Of a DNA stretch of 64,000 bases, positions 28,747 to 37,848 are shown piece after piece. The notes under the pieces are model-generated. The model saw only the letters and a list, made by a program, of their open reading frames with translations. It did not search any database and was not told the DNA's origin. The position numbers and the translations under genes are program-made. Source of the DNA: Zhongshania aliphaticivorans (GTDB taxonomy: Bacteria; Pseudomonadota; Gammaproteobacteria; Pseudomonadales; Spongiibacteraceae); the NCBI RefSeq assembly GCF_902705855.1, contig NZ_CACSIJ010000001.1, forward strand, positions 108,027-172,026, written 5' to 3'. Each line of letters starts with the position of its first letter. The stretch's first letter is position 1.

Positions 28747-29538
28747 TTAACGCGTTCTGCGACCTCGACCACCAGCCGGCGTGTCCGTTGTTGGCACTTG
28801 TAATTCTGCCATGCCATACACACCTGCGATCTCTTTATCGTCTAGCTCGGTCCACTGCCCTACTTTTACTTTAGAGGGTATAAACACGGTGCCGTAGCGT
28901 ACGCGCTTCAGCCGGTTAACCTGCAGCTCCTGAGACTCCCATAAACGGCGTACTTCACGATTACGACCTTCCATGATAACAACGTAATACCAGTGGTTAA
29001 TGCCCTCACCACCGCCATCAACAATATCAGTGAAACGTGCAAGACCATCTTCAAGCTGCACACCTTCTTTTAAGCGCTTCAACGTGTCTTCATTGGCATT
29101 CCCCATCACGCGACACAAATATTCGCGTTCAATGGTGGTTGATGGGTGCATTAATTTATTGGCGAGATCGCCGTCAGTTGTGAATAACAATAAGCCTGTG
29201 GTATTAAAATCTAAACGCCCAACCGAAATCCAGCGTTCGCCCTGCAAGCGCGGCAGCCGATCAAAGACGGAGCGACGTCCTTCTGGATCTTTACGGCTGC
29301 AAATTTCGCCTTCGGGTTTGTTGTATAGCAAGATACGAGGTTTAGCAGCCGCGGTATCGAGTCGCAGAGGCTTACCGTCAACCTGTATTTTTACACCGCT
29401 AGCTACACGGTCACCCAGCGTCGCCACCCTGCCATCGACAAGAACGCGCCCTTCGCTAATGACCTTTTCCATTTCTCTACGAGAACCCAATCCTGCGCGA
29501 GCCAGTACTTTTTGCAATTTTTCGTCGGTTTGTATCAT
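28747..29538 (-). CDS. rluB: 23S rRNA pseudouridine synthase RluB
   Basis: A 263-residue enzyme that makes pseudouridine 2605 in 23S rRNA. It has an N-terminal S4 RNA-binding domain (about 5-60, [18 protein letters not shown]) and an RsuA/RluB-type catalytic domain with [17 protein letters not shown]; Asp110 is the nucleophile. A basic C-terminal tail (GGRGRRTR) is typical. Its start overlaps the scpB stop by one base (TAATG), and the rluB-scpB-scpA order is conserved in gammaproteobacteria. Confidence 0.93.
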   Translation of the reverse strand: MIQTDEKLQKVLARAGLGSRREMEKVISEGRVLVDGRVATLGDRVASGVKIQVDGKPLRLDTAAAKPRILLYNKPEGEICSRKDPEGRRSVFDRLPRLQGERWISVGRLDFNTTGLLLFTTDGDLANKLMHPSTTIEREYLCRVMGNANEDTLKRLKEGVQLEDGLARFTDIVDGGGEGINHWYYVVIMEGRNREVRRLWESQELQVNRLKRVRYGTVFIPSKVKVGQWTELDDKEIAGVYGMAELQVPTTDTPAGGRGRRTR

Positions 29539-30257
29539 TAAAAGTGGGTCTCGGGTGGGTAGTCTTGATCGTAGACGTCGCCGCCATTTGATTCGATTTC
29601 GGTATCTGCATCGGCGTCAGTCGCAACGTCCGCATCAGCGTCAATTTGGGTTTGATCAGCTTCAGCAACAGTGTCTTCTGCAGTAAATTCGCCGGTATGT
29701 AGCTCAAGCTCCCCATTTAGGGTATCCAGATCAGTGATTTCCGCCAGACTTGGCAGCTCGTCTAAATTACGTAAATTGAAATAATCTAAAAACTTGCGTG
29801 TTGTCGCGTACATGGCCGGCCGACCTGGTACGTCTTTATGACCAACTACGCGAACCCATTCACGCTCTAACATGGTTTTAATAATTTGCGAGCTAACCGC
29901 AACACCACGAATGTCTTCAATATCACCGCGAGTAATCGGCTGACGGTAGGCTATCAGTGCTAGGGTTTCCAACATTGCTCGAGAGTACCGTTGCGGCTTT
30001 TCTTCCCACAAACGCCCAACCCACGGGGCAAGGTCTTCGGATACCTGCAAACGATAGCCACTGGCAACCACTTTTAGCTCGTAGCCTCTGCCTTCACAGT
30101 CTTGGCCGATGGCATTTAGCGCGTCTTGAATATCGCCGGTCGTAGGCCGCTCTTCTGCGTCAAAAAGTTCTGCAATGTGCTGCAGCGATAGAGGCCGCCC
30201 CACTGCCATCAAGACCGCTTCAATAATCCGTTTTAATTGCTGTAAATCCGGCATCAT
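29538..30257 (-). CDS. scpB: Segregation and condensation protein ScpB
   Basis: A 239-residue SMC/condensin accessory protein. The two winged-helix repeats are recognisable ([19 protein letters not shown] and [20 protein letters not shown]). A long acidic C-terminal tail (about 195-239, rich in Asp, Glu and Ala) is unusually Asp-rich and probably disordered. ScpB dimers bind ScpA in the SMC complex that compacts and segregates the chromosome. It overlaps scpA by an ATGA. Confidence 0.93.
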   Translation of the reverse strand: MMPDLQQLKRIIEAVLMAVGRPLSLQHIAELFDAEERPTTGDIQDALNAIGQDCEGRGYELKVVASGYRLQVSEDLAPWVGRLWEEKPQRYSRAMLETLALIAYRQPITRGDIEDIRGVAVSSQIIKTMLEREWVRVVGHKDVPGRPAMYATTRKFLDYFNLRNLDELPSLAEITDLDTLNGELELHTGEFTAEDTVAEADQTQIDADADVATDADADTEIESNGGDVYDQDYPPETHF

Positions 30258-31207
30258 ATAACTTTCGCTTTTACGTGAATTGGCGCGAAGGCCTCTGACT
30301 GTACAATTTCAACCAATGACTCTTTAATCAGTTCCATAATAGCCAAAAAGGTCACTACGACGCCTAAACGTCCTTCCTCAGCCTTAAACAAGGTTACAAA
30401 TGGCACAAAGCTATCTGAGCGCAATACCGCCAACACCTGCGACATACGCTCGCGAGTAGAAAGCTTTTCACGCTGAATTTGATGGCTTTCGAATAGATCA
30501 GCGCGGCGTAGCACCTCTCCAAGCACAAGAAGTAATTCTTTTAAATCAACATCGGGTTCTGCACGCAATTTAGTCATTGGCGGCGGCTCGATAATCACCG
30601 CGTAGTTATCTCGCCCCATCCGCGGCAACTGGTCGATATTCTCCGCTGCTTGTTTAAATCGCTCGTATTCCTGCAGGCGACGAATAAGCTGGGCACGCGG
30701 GTCCTCTTCGTCATCAAGCACATCTGCGGAGCGCGGCAATAACATCCGCGATTTAATCTCTGCCAGCATTGCCGCCATGAGCAGGTATTCCGACGCCAAC
30801 TCAAACTGCATTGCACTCATCATATTCACGTATTGCATATACTGCTCAGTAATCTGCGCAACGTTGATCTCAAGAATGTCTAAGTTTTGACGCTTAATGA
30901 GGTATAAAAGCAGGTCGAGAGGCCCCTCAAACGCCTCAAGAAATACCTCAAGTGCTTCTGGTGGAATATACAAGTCTTTGGGAATTTCTGTGAGTGGCTT
31001 GCCCTGAACAACAGCAAACGGCATTTCGCCTTGCTGTGGCTGCTGCCGAATTGCCTTCAGACTTACGATCTCTATGGCTTCCAGGGCACCTTCCGGCACA
31101 GGCTCAAGACGACCCGTCATTATTTCAGACGAAGCCATATCCGGCTCCGCGAGCGACGCTGCCCCAGCTTGCTCTGCAGTGGGCTTTTCTGACGTTTCAT
31201 CTTGCAC
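30254..31207 (-). CDS. scpA: Segregation and condensation protein ScpA
   Basis: A 317-residue kleisin of the SMC-ScpAB complex. The core begins near residue 85 (VFLEAFEGPLDLLLYLIKRQNLDI, the SMC-binding helix region) and ends in a winged helix (VVTFLAIMELIKESLVEIVQSEAFAPI). The first 80 residues are a low-complexity extension that is longer than in many homologues. It heads the scpA-scpB-rluB operon. Confidence 0.93.
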   Translation of the reverse strand: MQDETSEKPTAEQAGAASLAEPDMASSEIMTGRLEPVPEGALEAIEIVSLKAIRQQPQQGEMPFAVVQGKPLTEIPKDLYIPPEALEVFLEAFEGPLDLLLYLIKRQNLDILEINVAQITEQYMQYVNMMSAMQFELASEYLLMAAMLAEIKSRMLLPRSADVLDDEEDPRAQLIRRLQEYERFKQAAENIDQLPRMGRDNYAVIIEPPPMTKLRAEPDVDLKELLLVLGEVLRRADLFESHQIQREKLSTRERMSQVLAVLRSDSFVPFVTLFKAEEGRLGVVVTFLAIMELIKESLVEIVQSEAFAPIHVKAKVI

Positions 31208-31270
31208 TGTTACTGAGATCTCACGATATCATTTACCAAGGGCGAGATTATACGTTGATCTTGTCGCCGG

Positions 31271-31900
31271 TCACAGCGAATCCTCAAATTGACTGACATC
31301 GCCTAAGCCCCGACGTATCACAACGGGAACATCATCCACCAAATCCACAATCGACGTCGCTTCCATACCGCAATAACCCCCGTCAATCACAAGATCTACC
31401 AAATTCCCTATGGTATCGCGAATATCGTAGGGATCAGTCATCGGCAGCTCTTCACCCGGGAGGATTAAACTCACGCTCATTAAGGGCTCACCAAGCTCGG
31501 CCATCAAGTCTAAACAGATCTGATTCGCCGGCACTCGCAAGCCAACACTCTTGCGTTTTGGATGCAGCAAACGCTTAGGCACCTCGGGTGTCGCACGCAA
31601 AATAAACGTATACGGCCCTGGAATATGAGCTTTAAGTAATCGAAAGGCACTGTTATCTACTTTGGCGTAGGTGCCAAGCTCAGACAGGTCGCTGCACATT
31701 AAAGTAAAATTATGTTTTTCATCGAGCCGACGTATCATCCGCACACGCTCTAAGGCCGATTTATCACCCAAATGACAGCCTAGTGCGTAGGCGGAATCCG
31801 TCGGAAAAGCGACGACTCCACCAGCGCGAATAATATCTGCGGCCTGCTTAATCAGACGGGCCTGAGGATTCTCTGGATGAATTTGAAAGAACTGACTCAA
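31271..31900 (-). CDS. yciO: YciO/Sua5 family threonylcarbamoyl-AMP synthase-like protein
   Basis: A 209-residue protein of the YrdC/Sua5/YciO fold, starting FFQIHPENPQ and carrying FPTDSAYALGC and the KxR-type nucleotide-binding segment. The family includes enzymes that make threonylcarbamoyl-AMP for tRNA t6A; wording and neighbours (PHP phosphoesterase, VC0807-family protein, yciI) identify it as YciO, which binds RNA and has weak or different activity from TsaC. Confidence 0.88.
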   Translation of the reverse strand: MSQFFQIHPENPQARLIKQAADIIRAGGVVAFPTDSAYALGCHLGDKSALERVRMIRRLDEKHNFTLMCSDLSELGTYAKVDNSAFRLLKAHIPGPYTFILRATPEVPKRLLHPKRKSVGLRVPANQICLDLMAELGEPLMSVSLILPGEELPMTDPYDIRDTIGNLVDLVIDGGYCGMEATSIVDLVDDVPVVIRRGLGDVSQFEDSL

Positions 31901-31918
31901 TGCAACTACTCCAATAAC

Positions 31919-32758
31919 TTATACAGACGATTCCGCACGCTGCCAACGCGCCCAAACTGGCCGACACGGCTCGACAACTTTGGCGTCGCAGCCTAGCTCT
32001 AGCCAGTTGCTCGGCTGGTGAAAATCACTCCCCGCCGACGCCTCAAACTCAAAATCTTTACACAGCTGCTTCAAATAATTCAGATCGGACGCAGATGGCC
32101 GGCCGTTACAAACTTCAATGCCTTCTCCGCCGGCCTCTTTAAACTCTGCCAGCATACGCCGCAATTTTGCGTTCGTCAGTTTGTAATGTAGCGGGTGCGC
32201 CATTACAGCTACACCTCCCGCAGATTTTATCCATGCCACTACGCTCTCAAGAGAGGGCCACATTGCTTTAACATCGCCAACCTTACCCGCACCCAAATAC
32301 TTATCAAACGCAGTTGCCATAGAATCGACATAACCCGCCGCAACCATAAACCGAGCAAAGTCAGGGCGACCGATGGCACGCCCTTCGGCTAAATTCGCCG
32401 CACCTTCGTAACTGCCATCAAAACCCAGCTTTTCGAGTCTCTCTCCAATGATTCGCGCCCGCTCACCGCGCGCATTGCGCTGATCCGCCAACTCCGATTG
32501 CAAATACGGGCAAGTCACATCGATTCCCAAACCAAGAACGTGGATGTTCACACCAGACCACGTGCACGACAGTTCAATGCCGGCAATGATTTCTAGCTCA
32601 CCCCTCTCGATTTCGGCAAGCGCCCGATAGCCATCAATAGTGTCGTGATCAGTCACCGCCAGTAATTGCACCCCACACTGCTGAGCACGTAGCACCAGCT
32701 CATGGGGACTTAACCCGCCATCTGAGGCAGTGGTGTGGGTATGTAAGTCGACAATCAC
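31919..32758 (-). CDS. rnm: PHP-domain phosphoesterase (RNase AM, YciV-like)
   Basis: A 279-residue PHP-fold metalloenzyme. The first metal motif DLHTHTTASDG is at residues 4-14, followed by TDHDT and further metal-ligand histidines (MAHPLHY, SDFHQ). The E. coli homologue trims 5' ends of rRNA and hydrolyses 3',5'-nucleoside bisphosphates. It lies 18 bases upstream of yciO on the same strand, a conserved pairing. Confidence 0.9.
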   Translation of the reverse strand: MIVDLHTHTTASDGGLSPHELVLRAQQCGVQLLAVTDHDTIDGYRALAEIERGELEIIAGIELSCTWSGVNIHVLGLGIDVTCPYLQSELADQRNARGERARIIGERLEKLGFDGSYEGAANLAEGRAIGRPDFARFMVAAGYVDSMATAFDKYLGAGKVGDVKAMWPSLESVVAWIKSAGGVAVMAHPLHYKLTNAKLRRMLAEFKEAGGEGIEVCNGRPSASDLNYLKQLCKDFEFEASAGSDFHQPSNWLELGCDAKVVEPCRPVWARWQRAESSV

Positions 32759-32848
32759 GCCAAATCCCCTTCGAGGCTAGTGGTGAAAAATTAAAATGGG
32801 TATAGTGGGTGGATCACCGTCATCCACCCCTTACCGACAGGAAACACC

Positions 32849-33550
32849 ATGCCGGAGCAGGCAAATACACCTCAACGACACAGTATTGTCGTCAATCTAT
32901 TGTTCAATATTATCATTCCAACCCTGATACTCACCAAACTTAGCGGCGATACGTACTTAGGGCCTAGCTATAGTATCGTGATTGCCCTCGCCTTCCCATT
33001 AGGTTTTGGCATTTATGACTTTGTAAAAACACGCCGTGCCAACGCCTTCGCCATTCTTGGTTTTATCAGCGTACTATTAACTGGCGGCATTAGCCTACTT
33101 GAACTGGATGCGGAGTATATCGCCATCAAGGAGGCCAGTATTCCCGCCATCATTGGCATTGCAACCCTTATATCACTGTATACACCGTACCCGCTGATCA
33201 AAACTTTTTTGTTCAATGATGAGGTCATCTACACCGACAAAATAAATCACGCCCTAAATGAGCAGGGTAACACTAGCATGTTCGATTCCGCGCTACGCAA
33301 CGCGACTTACTTAGTCGCGTTCTCGTTTTTCCTGTCTGCCACACTCAACTATCTACTCGCTAAAATTTTGCTAATCAGCCCACCAGGCACCCCAGAATAC
33401 AGCGCCGAGCTAGGAAAAATGACGGGGCTTAGCTTTCCGGTCATTGCATTACCCTGCACGATAGTCATGCTGGGAGCCTTGTTTTACTTGGTGAAACGAA
33501 TTGAGAAACTAACCTCTCTTAGCTTTGAAGATATTTTCAGAATACAGTAG
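32849..33550 (+). CDS. VC0807-family inner-membrane protein
   Basis: A 233-residue protein with six or so hydrophobic segments. The segment [18 protein letters not shown] near the start, [10 protein letters not shown] and [10 protein letters not shown] match my memory of the VC0807 family, which has no known function. It occupies the position held by yciB/ispZ beside yciO and yciI in related bacteria, divergent from the rnm gene. Confidence 0.8.
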   Translation: MPEQANTPQRHSIVVNLLFNIIIPTLILTKLSGDTYLGPSYSIVIALAFPLGFGIYDFVKTRRANAFAILGFISVLLTGGISLLELDAEYIAIKEASIPAIIGIATLISLYTPYPLIKTFLFNDEVIYTDKINHALNEQGNTSMFDSALRNATYLVAFSFFLSATLNYLLAKILLISPPGTPEYSAELGKMTGLSFPVIALPCTIVMLGALFYLVKRIEKLTSLSFEDIFRIQ

Positions 33551-33558
33551 GAATTAAT

Positions 33559-33858
33559 ATGTTATATGCCGTAATCAGTGAAGACGTTGCAGACAGCCTC
33601 AGTAAGCGCTTAGGTGCTCGCGCGGGCCACCTAGCGCGCCTTGAAGAACTAAAGAGTCAAGGCCGCCTCATTCTGGCCGGACCACATCCTGCCATAGACA
33701 GCGAAGACCCCGGTGAAGCCGGATTTACCGGCAGCTTAATCATTGCGGAATTCCCGTCCTTGCAAGACGCCCAACAATGGGCGGATTCAGACCCGTATAT
33801 TGAGGCAGGTGTTTACGCCAAAGTGACCGTCAAACCTTACAAAAAAGTGCTGCCATAA
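33559..33858 (+). CDS. yciI: YciI family protein
   Basis: A 99-residue ferredoxin-like-fold protein with the family His in [11 protein letters not shown], the [11 protein letters not shown] segment and [17 protein letters not shown]. The family is named after H. influenzae and E. coli YciI and may include small enzymes or regulators; the function is not settled. It starts 8 bases after the VC0807-family gene, so the two are one transcript. Confidence 0.92.
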   Translation: MLYAVISEDVADSLSKRLGARAGHLARLEELKSQGRLILAGPHPAIDSEDPGEAGFTGSLIIAEFPSLQDAQQWADSDPYIEAGVYAKVTVKPYKKVLP

Positions 33859-33942
33859 CAAAGTGGAAATTGAACTACTCTGATAAGTGCTTTATCCTTC
33901 ATTGTTAAATATTTAGCACCGTTTATTAACGTGGAAAATCCA

Positions 33943-34614
33943 GTGAAAAAATCAATTATATTCGGCTTATCAGCCGTCTTATTTAGCCTGGCAAGCGCGT
34001 CCATCGCCGAAACCCGTTATATCAGTGACAAAATTTACGTGCCACTGCGCGTTGGTGACGGTTCAAAGTATCGAATCATTCATCGCGGCCTTCCTAGCGG
34101 CGAGAAACTAGAGCTGATTACTAGTAACGAAGACAGCGGCTACTCGCAAGTTCGAACCGAAAAAGGCGTAGAGGGATGGCTGCCAAGCCACTACTTAACA
34201 TCATCACCCGCTGCCCGCAGCCAGCTAGAAGCCAGCAAAAAACGTATTGATGAACTAACCGCCTCCAGCAAAGAGTTACGCGCCCAGCTAGAAAACACCA
34301 CGCAGAATAGCCAAGAAACCAATAGCGTTGTTGAAGAGCTTAAACTGGAAAACAAATCCCTAGGAGAAGAGCTAGAAGAGATTAAACGCATCTCAGCCAA
34401 TAGCATCAAGTTAGACGATGACAACCGTCGCCTGCTCGAATCCAATCAAATGCTTAGCAGTGAAGTCGACGTATTAAAAACTGACAATGCTCGGCTACGC
34501 GAAAACAAAGAAAACGAGTTCTTTTTAAATGGCGCATTTGCCGTGCTTATTGGCGTTATGGTTGCACTAGTCGTCCCGCGCATGCTGCCAAAACGACGCT
34601 CTGACTGGGGTTGA
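33943..34614 (+). CDS. SH3-domain periplasmic/membrane protein (YgiM-like, TIGR04211)
   Basis: A protein of about 223 residues with a signal peptide (about 1-24), a bacterial SH3 domain (about 25-90; RVGDGSKYRIIHRGLPSGEK) and a long coiled coil (about 95-190). A C-terminal membrane helix (FAVLIGVMVALVVPRML) and a basic tail follow. This is the TIGR04211/YgiM layout. It is likely tethered to the inner membrane and faces the periplasm. The frame opens with GTG at 33931; the GTG at 33943 has a better-spaced GGA site and gives the usual KK N terminus. Confidence 0.83.
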   Translation: MKKSIIFGLSAVLFSLASASIAETRYISDKIYVPLRVGDGSKYRIIHRGLPSGEKLELITSNEDSGYSQVRTEKGVEGWLPSHYLTSSPAARSQLEASKKRIDELTASSKELRAQLENTTQNSQETNSVVEELKLENKSLGEELEEIKRISANSIKLDDDNRRLLESNQMLSSEVDVLKTDNARLRENKENEFFLNGAFAVLIGVMVALVVPRMLPKRRSDWG

Positions 34615-34616
34615 TT

Positions 34617-35186
34617 ATGCGTATTATTTCCGCACTCATCTTGGTATTTACCTGTACGCTCTCAACACAGGCTCTCAGCGCCGACGGCACTGAAAACCCT
34701 ATTGTTGTGCTGGAAACGTCGAAAGGAGATATCACCATTGAACTCCTCCCTGACAAAGCACCCATTACCGTTGATAATTTTTTAGCTTATGTAAAAAGCG
34801 GTTTTTATAACGGCACTATCTTCCACCGTGTTATTCGCCGATTTGCGGTTCAAGGCGGCGGCTTCACCCCCGACCTTACCGAAAAACCGAATGGCGAAAG
34901 TATTATTAACGAATCAAAGAGCAGTGGTTTGAGAAATGATCGCTGGACGGTGGCAATGGCTCGCACCGATGACCCAAATAGTGCTCGCTCGCAATTTTTT
35001 ATCAATATGCGCATGAATCTTGATTTGGACTCTCGCATGGGCCGCGACGGCTATGCCGTATTCGGTAAAGTTATTGACGGCCAAAACATTGTCCGCGATA
35101 TTGCCATCAGCGACACCCATACCGCTGGTGGCATGAAAGACGTCCCAGTCGAACCTATTCTGATTATTAGTACAACACTCAAGTAA
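34617..35186 (+). CDS. Periplasmic peptidyl-prolyl cis-trans isomerase (cyclophilin)
   Basis: A cyclophilin of about 189 residues that speeds proline isomerisation during protein folding. A signal peptide (about 1-22, ending near QALSADG) indicates export. The cyclophilin core shows FHRVI, GGGFTPDL, MARTDDPNSARSQFFIN and the YAVFGKV region. Its start lies two bases after the SH3-domain gene stop; an in-frame TTG at 34611 also exists but gives only two more residues. Confidence 0.9.
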   Translation: MRIISALILVFTCTLSTQALSADGTENPIVVLETSKGDITIELLPDKAPITVDNFLAYVKSGFYNGTIFHRVIRRFAVQGGGFTPDLTEKPNGESIINESKSSGLRNDRWTVAMARTDDPNSARSQFFINMRMNLDLDSRMGRDGYAVFGKVIDGQNIVRDIAISDTHTAGGMKDVPVEPILIISTTLK

Positions 35187-35217
35187 GAGAACATGCGCGC
35201 AAGCGCGAGGGGTCATT

Positions 35218-35976
35218 TTGACTGCGCTAAGTATCAACCTGAATAAAATTGCTTTAATTCGCAATTCACGAGATACCGAATACCCCAGCGTTGTACTCCA
35301 CGCCGCACGCTGCATAGCAGCCGGCGCCCACGGCATTACCGTCCATCCAAGACCTGACCAACGACACATTCGCGCAGACGACTGCTACGAACTGGCAAAT
35401 ATGCTCGACGTAGAATTAAACATTGAAGGCAATCCATTTGCAGCAGCAGCAAAAAGTGATCGACGCGGCGTTAGTGATTACCCAGGATTTATAGAAATAG
35501 TCCGCCTAACGAAGCCAGCACAATGCACACTCGTGCCCGACACCAACAGCCAACTCACCTCTGATCACGGCTTTGATTTACAGCAAGACGGTGACCGCCT
35601 AGCTCCAATTATTGCGGAGCTAAAATCTTTAGGCGTACGCGTTAGCTTATTCATGGATCCAGACCCCGCCCAAATACGTCTTGCAAAAGCAGTCGGCGCT
35701 GATCGCATCGAACTCTATACTGGACCCTATGCAGACCACTTCGGATCACAAAGGCAAGATGAGGTATTAGACCCATTTGTTAAAGCAAGCGAAACAGCCG
35801 CCGAAATAGGCCTAGGACTAAACGCAGGGCACGATTTAAACCTTCATAATTTATTTTTATTTAAGAACAGTGTGCACAAACTACTTGAAGTCTCTATCGG
35901 CCACGCTTTCACCGTCGACGCGATTGAGCTGGGCCTAGATAACTGCATTAAGTCTTATTTAAGCTGCCTGCGCTAA
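35218..35976 (+). CDS. pdxJ: Pyridoxine 5'-phosphate synthase PdxJ
   Basis: A 252-residue TIM-barrel enzyme that condenses 3-amino-1-hydroxyacetone phosphate with deoxyxylulose phosphate to pyridoxine phosphate, the last ring-forming step of vitamin B6 synthesis. The N terminus LSINLNKIALIRNSR, the loop GITVHPRPDQRHI and the ELYTGPYA segment are diagnostic. The start is a TTG at 35218, supported by a GAGGGG site 7 bases upstream; no ATG is near. Confidence 0.93.
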   Translation: MTALSINLNKIALIRNSRDTEYPSVVLHAARCIAAGAHGITVHPRPDQRHIRADDCYELANMLDVELNIEGNPFAAAAKSDRRGVSDYPGFIEIVRLTKPAQCTLVPDTNSQLTSDHGFDLQQDGDRLAPIIAELKSLGVRVSLFMDPDPAQIRLAKAVGADRIELYTGPYADHFGSQRQDEVLDPFVKASETAAEIGLGLNAGHDLNLHNLFLFKNSVHKLLEVSIGHAFTVDAIELGLDNCIKSYLSCLR

Positions 35977-36025
35977 GCTAAGACCACAGCAAAACTCCGA
36001 CACCCACCACTGCTTCAATAAAAAA

Positions 36026-36062
36026 CGGCGCTTCCATATTTTTGCAAACATGGAAAGCGCCG
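36026..36062. terminator. Terminator at the 3' end of the TpsB-like gene
   Basis: CGGCGCTTCCAT (36026-36037) pairs with ATGGAAAGCGCCG (36050-36062) with one bulge. On the minus strand a TTTTTTATT run follows. It lies between the convergent pdxJ and TpsB-like genes. Confidence 0.82.
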
Positions 36063-36075
36063 CTCGAATGACAGA

Positions 36076-37755
36076 TTAAAATACCTTTTTAAGTACTACG
36101 TAAAAATCTGCCTCAAGCTTATCGAGCTCTTGCGATGAATCAAAGCCATCGTCCATCAGCGGTCTAGCGGCTACCGCGTCAACCGTAACACCCCAGCCCA
36201 GCTGCGCACTTACACGCACGCCCATATCTGCAAGCGAACGCTCATCACCTAAACTACCAGAGGCATTTTCAAACTGTGCCGCGCCATACTCAGCAAAAAC
36301 CGCCGCGCTTAAATCAAGGCCCGCCGCAGTAAATTTATGAGTGAAATCAGCCGTTAAGAAATATCCTGAGTCCCCAGACATAACACCAGGCAAATAGGCG
36401 CTTAAGGCACTCATACCACCCAATACCCACTGCTGCTGCTGAGGTAACTGTTCATCAGCAATCTGCCCTAAAAAATTCAAATTGAATTCTGACGTATCCG
36501 ACATCGGTAGCTTTGCAGCAAGCCTAGGCAGAATAGTCACGAACTCTGCTGTACGTGTAGCCGGCCCTACTTCCGGCGATGTCGCAACAGCAGTACCAAG
36601 TGTACCGCTATCACCTGTTACGCCTGCTTTAAGAGACAGCTGCGCCGACCAGCGGAATGTTTTTCCATCAACTAACGTAGCAGCAAAATATTTAGCGCCA
36701 AATTCTACAGTGCCGTACTTTTCATCTTGTAGACTGCCAAATGCACCCGCATCAATTTGCGAATCAATATATTCAACTCGCTCAAACAGGTTAAAGCGGT
36801 GAGTCAAATCTGCCGATAAAACCTGCTCGCCTGTCAACGCGATGGTGTTGATGTCTGCGTCTAAAGATAAATTTTGAGTCGTTGTAGTCGTCGTTGCCGA
36901 TGTGCCGCAGCCAAGCAAGCCACCCAAAGGCCCCAGCAAGTCGCAAAGTGGTGTTCCGCCGCCAGTACTTGTCGTAATTGGAACGGGACCAAAATTCTGC
37001 GCGTATTCAGTGTGGCTCGCTGTAATACCATACAATCCTGAACTAAATGCACGATCTGCCGCCAACTGAAAACGGTGGTAGTCTTCACCATTTCGAGATT
37101 CACCTAAATCAGTAAATGCGGTTTCATAACCAAACGTGGCACGCGTACCATTTTCAAAATTATGACTAATACCGGCATCACCAAAATAACGACCAACGTA
37201 ACGACTACCTTGGTTGCCTATTTGGAAGAACACATCTGTTGCATCATGATCCTCAACCGGCATCTCTTCAAAAATTAAAATTACATCTTCAGGGTTTTGT
37301 TTATCGGTATTATAAGATACCGAATAATCTATACCCGTTCGCTGGCTTTTCACATTCGCCATAACACGCGCACGCTCGAACTCCGCTCGTGTTAAATCTT
37401 CATCACCGCTAAGCTCTTCAAAAAACTCGCGCACGCCATCACCTTGAACACCAGCGACCTTACCTTGCAATGCGTGAACATAAACCACATTGCTATCAGG
37501 CGCGTACTGCATTGTTACCAGCAAATGCCCTTTACGAAGCACGAGTGAATTCATTAAGAAAATAGCTTGTGACGGCGTTTTAGCCGCTTTGAAAATCGCA
37601 TCTAACTCGTCATTACTTAAATAATGCGTACCCGATACCCGCAACTCATAACCGTTAACCAAACCGGTATACGGTGCTCCTGCACCAGCTACTGATTCCA
37701 TATACTGTACAGTCGCTAACTGCGGCGGTAGCGCGGGTGGAAAGTCGATTGCCAT
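36076..37755 (-). CDS. TpsB-like outer-membrane protein (ShlB/FhaC/HecB type), no signal peptide seen
   Basis: A protein of about 559 residues, the usual length of a TpsB transporter. The N-terminal part (about 35-170) looks like POTRA domains (YELRVSGTHYLSNDELDAIF, ALQGKVAGV). The rest is alternating beta-rich sequence with a terminal Phe (YVVLKKVF), as in outer-membrane barrels. Such proteins normally export a partner protein. No signal peptide is visible: the best-supported start (ATG 37755, AAGGGA site 9 bases upstream) gives MAIDFPPALP, and an in-frame TGA lies 10 codons upstream. The frame also has a GTG at 37761. It lies 93 bases downstream of the OmpA-repeat gene, separated by a hairpin terminator. 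Confidence 0.7.
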   Translation of the reverse strand: MAIDFPPALPPQLATVQYMESVAGAGAPYTGLVNGYELRVSGTHYLSNDELDAIFKAAKTPSQAIFLMNSLVLRKGHLLVTMQYAPDSNVVYVHALQGKVAGVQGDGVREFFEELSGDEDLTRAEFERARVMANVKSQRTGIDYSVSYNTDKQNPEDVILIFEEMPVEDHDATDVFFQIGNQGSRYVGRYFGDAGISHNFENGTRATFGYETAFTDLGESRNGEDYHRFQLAADRAFSSGLYGITASHTEYAQNFGPVPITTSTGGGTPLCDLLGPLGGLLGCGTSATTTTTTQNLSLDADINTIALTGEQVLSADLTHRFNLFERVEYIDSQIDAGAFGSLQDEKYGTVEFGAKYFAATLVDGKTFRWSAQLSLKAGVTGDSGTLGTAVATSPEVGPATRTAEFVTILPRLAAKLPMSDTSEFNLNFLGQIADEQLPQQQQWVLGGMSALSAYLPGVMSGDSGYFLTADFTHKFTAAGLDLSAAVFAEYGAAQFENASGSLGDERSLADMGVRVSAQLGWGVTVDAVAARPLMDDGFDSSQELDKLEADFYVVLKKVF

Positions 37756-37821
37756 AAACACAAATCCCTTGGTAAAGACTCAATATCCGCCATCTAAGGC
37801 GTATTGAATTAAGCAAAAATT

Positions 37822-37841
37822 GATGGGCGCGCACGCCCATC
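37822..37841 (-). terminator. Hairpin terminator after the OmpA-repeat gene
   Basis: GATGGGCG and CGCCCATC form an 8-bp stem with a 4-base loop, followed on the minus strand by AATTTTTGC. It lies 8 bases past the stop of the OmpA-repeat gene, so the TpsB-like gene would need readthrough or its own promoter. Confidence 0.7.
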
Positions 37842-37848
37842 TTCGAAA

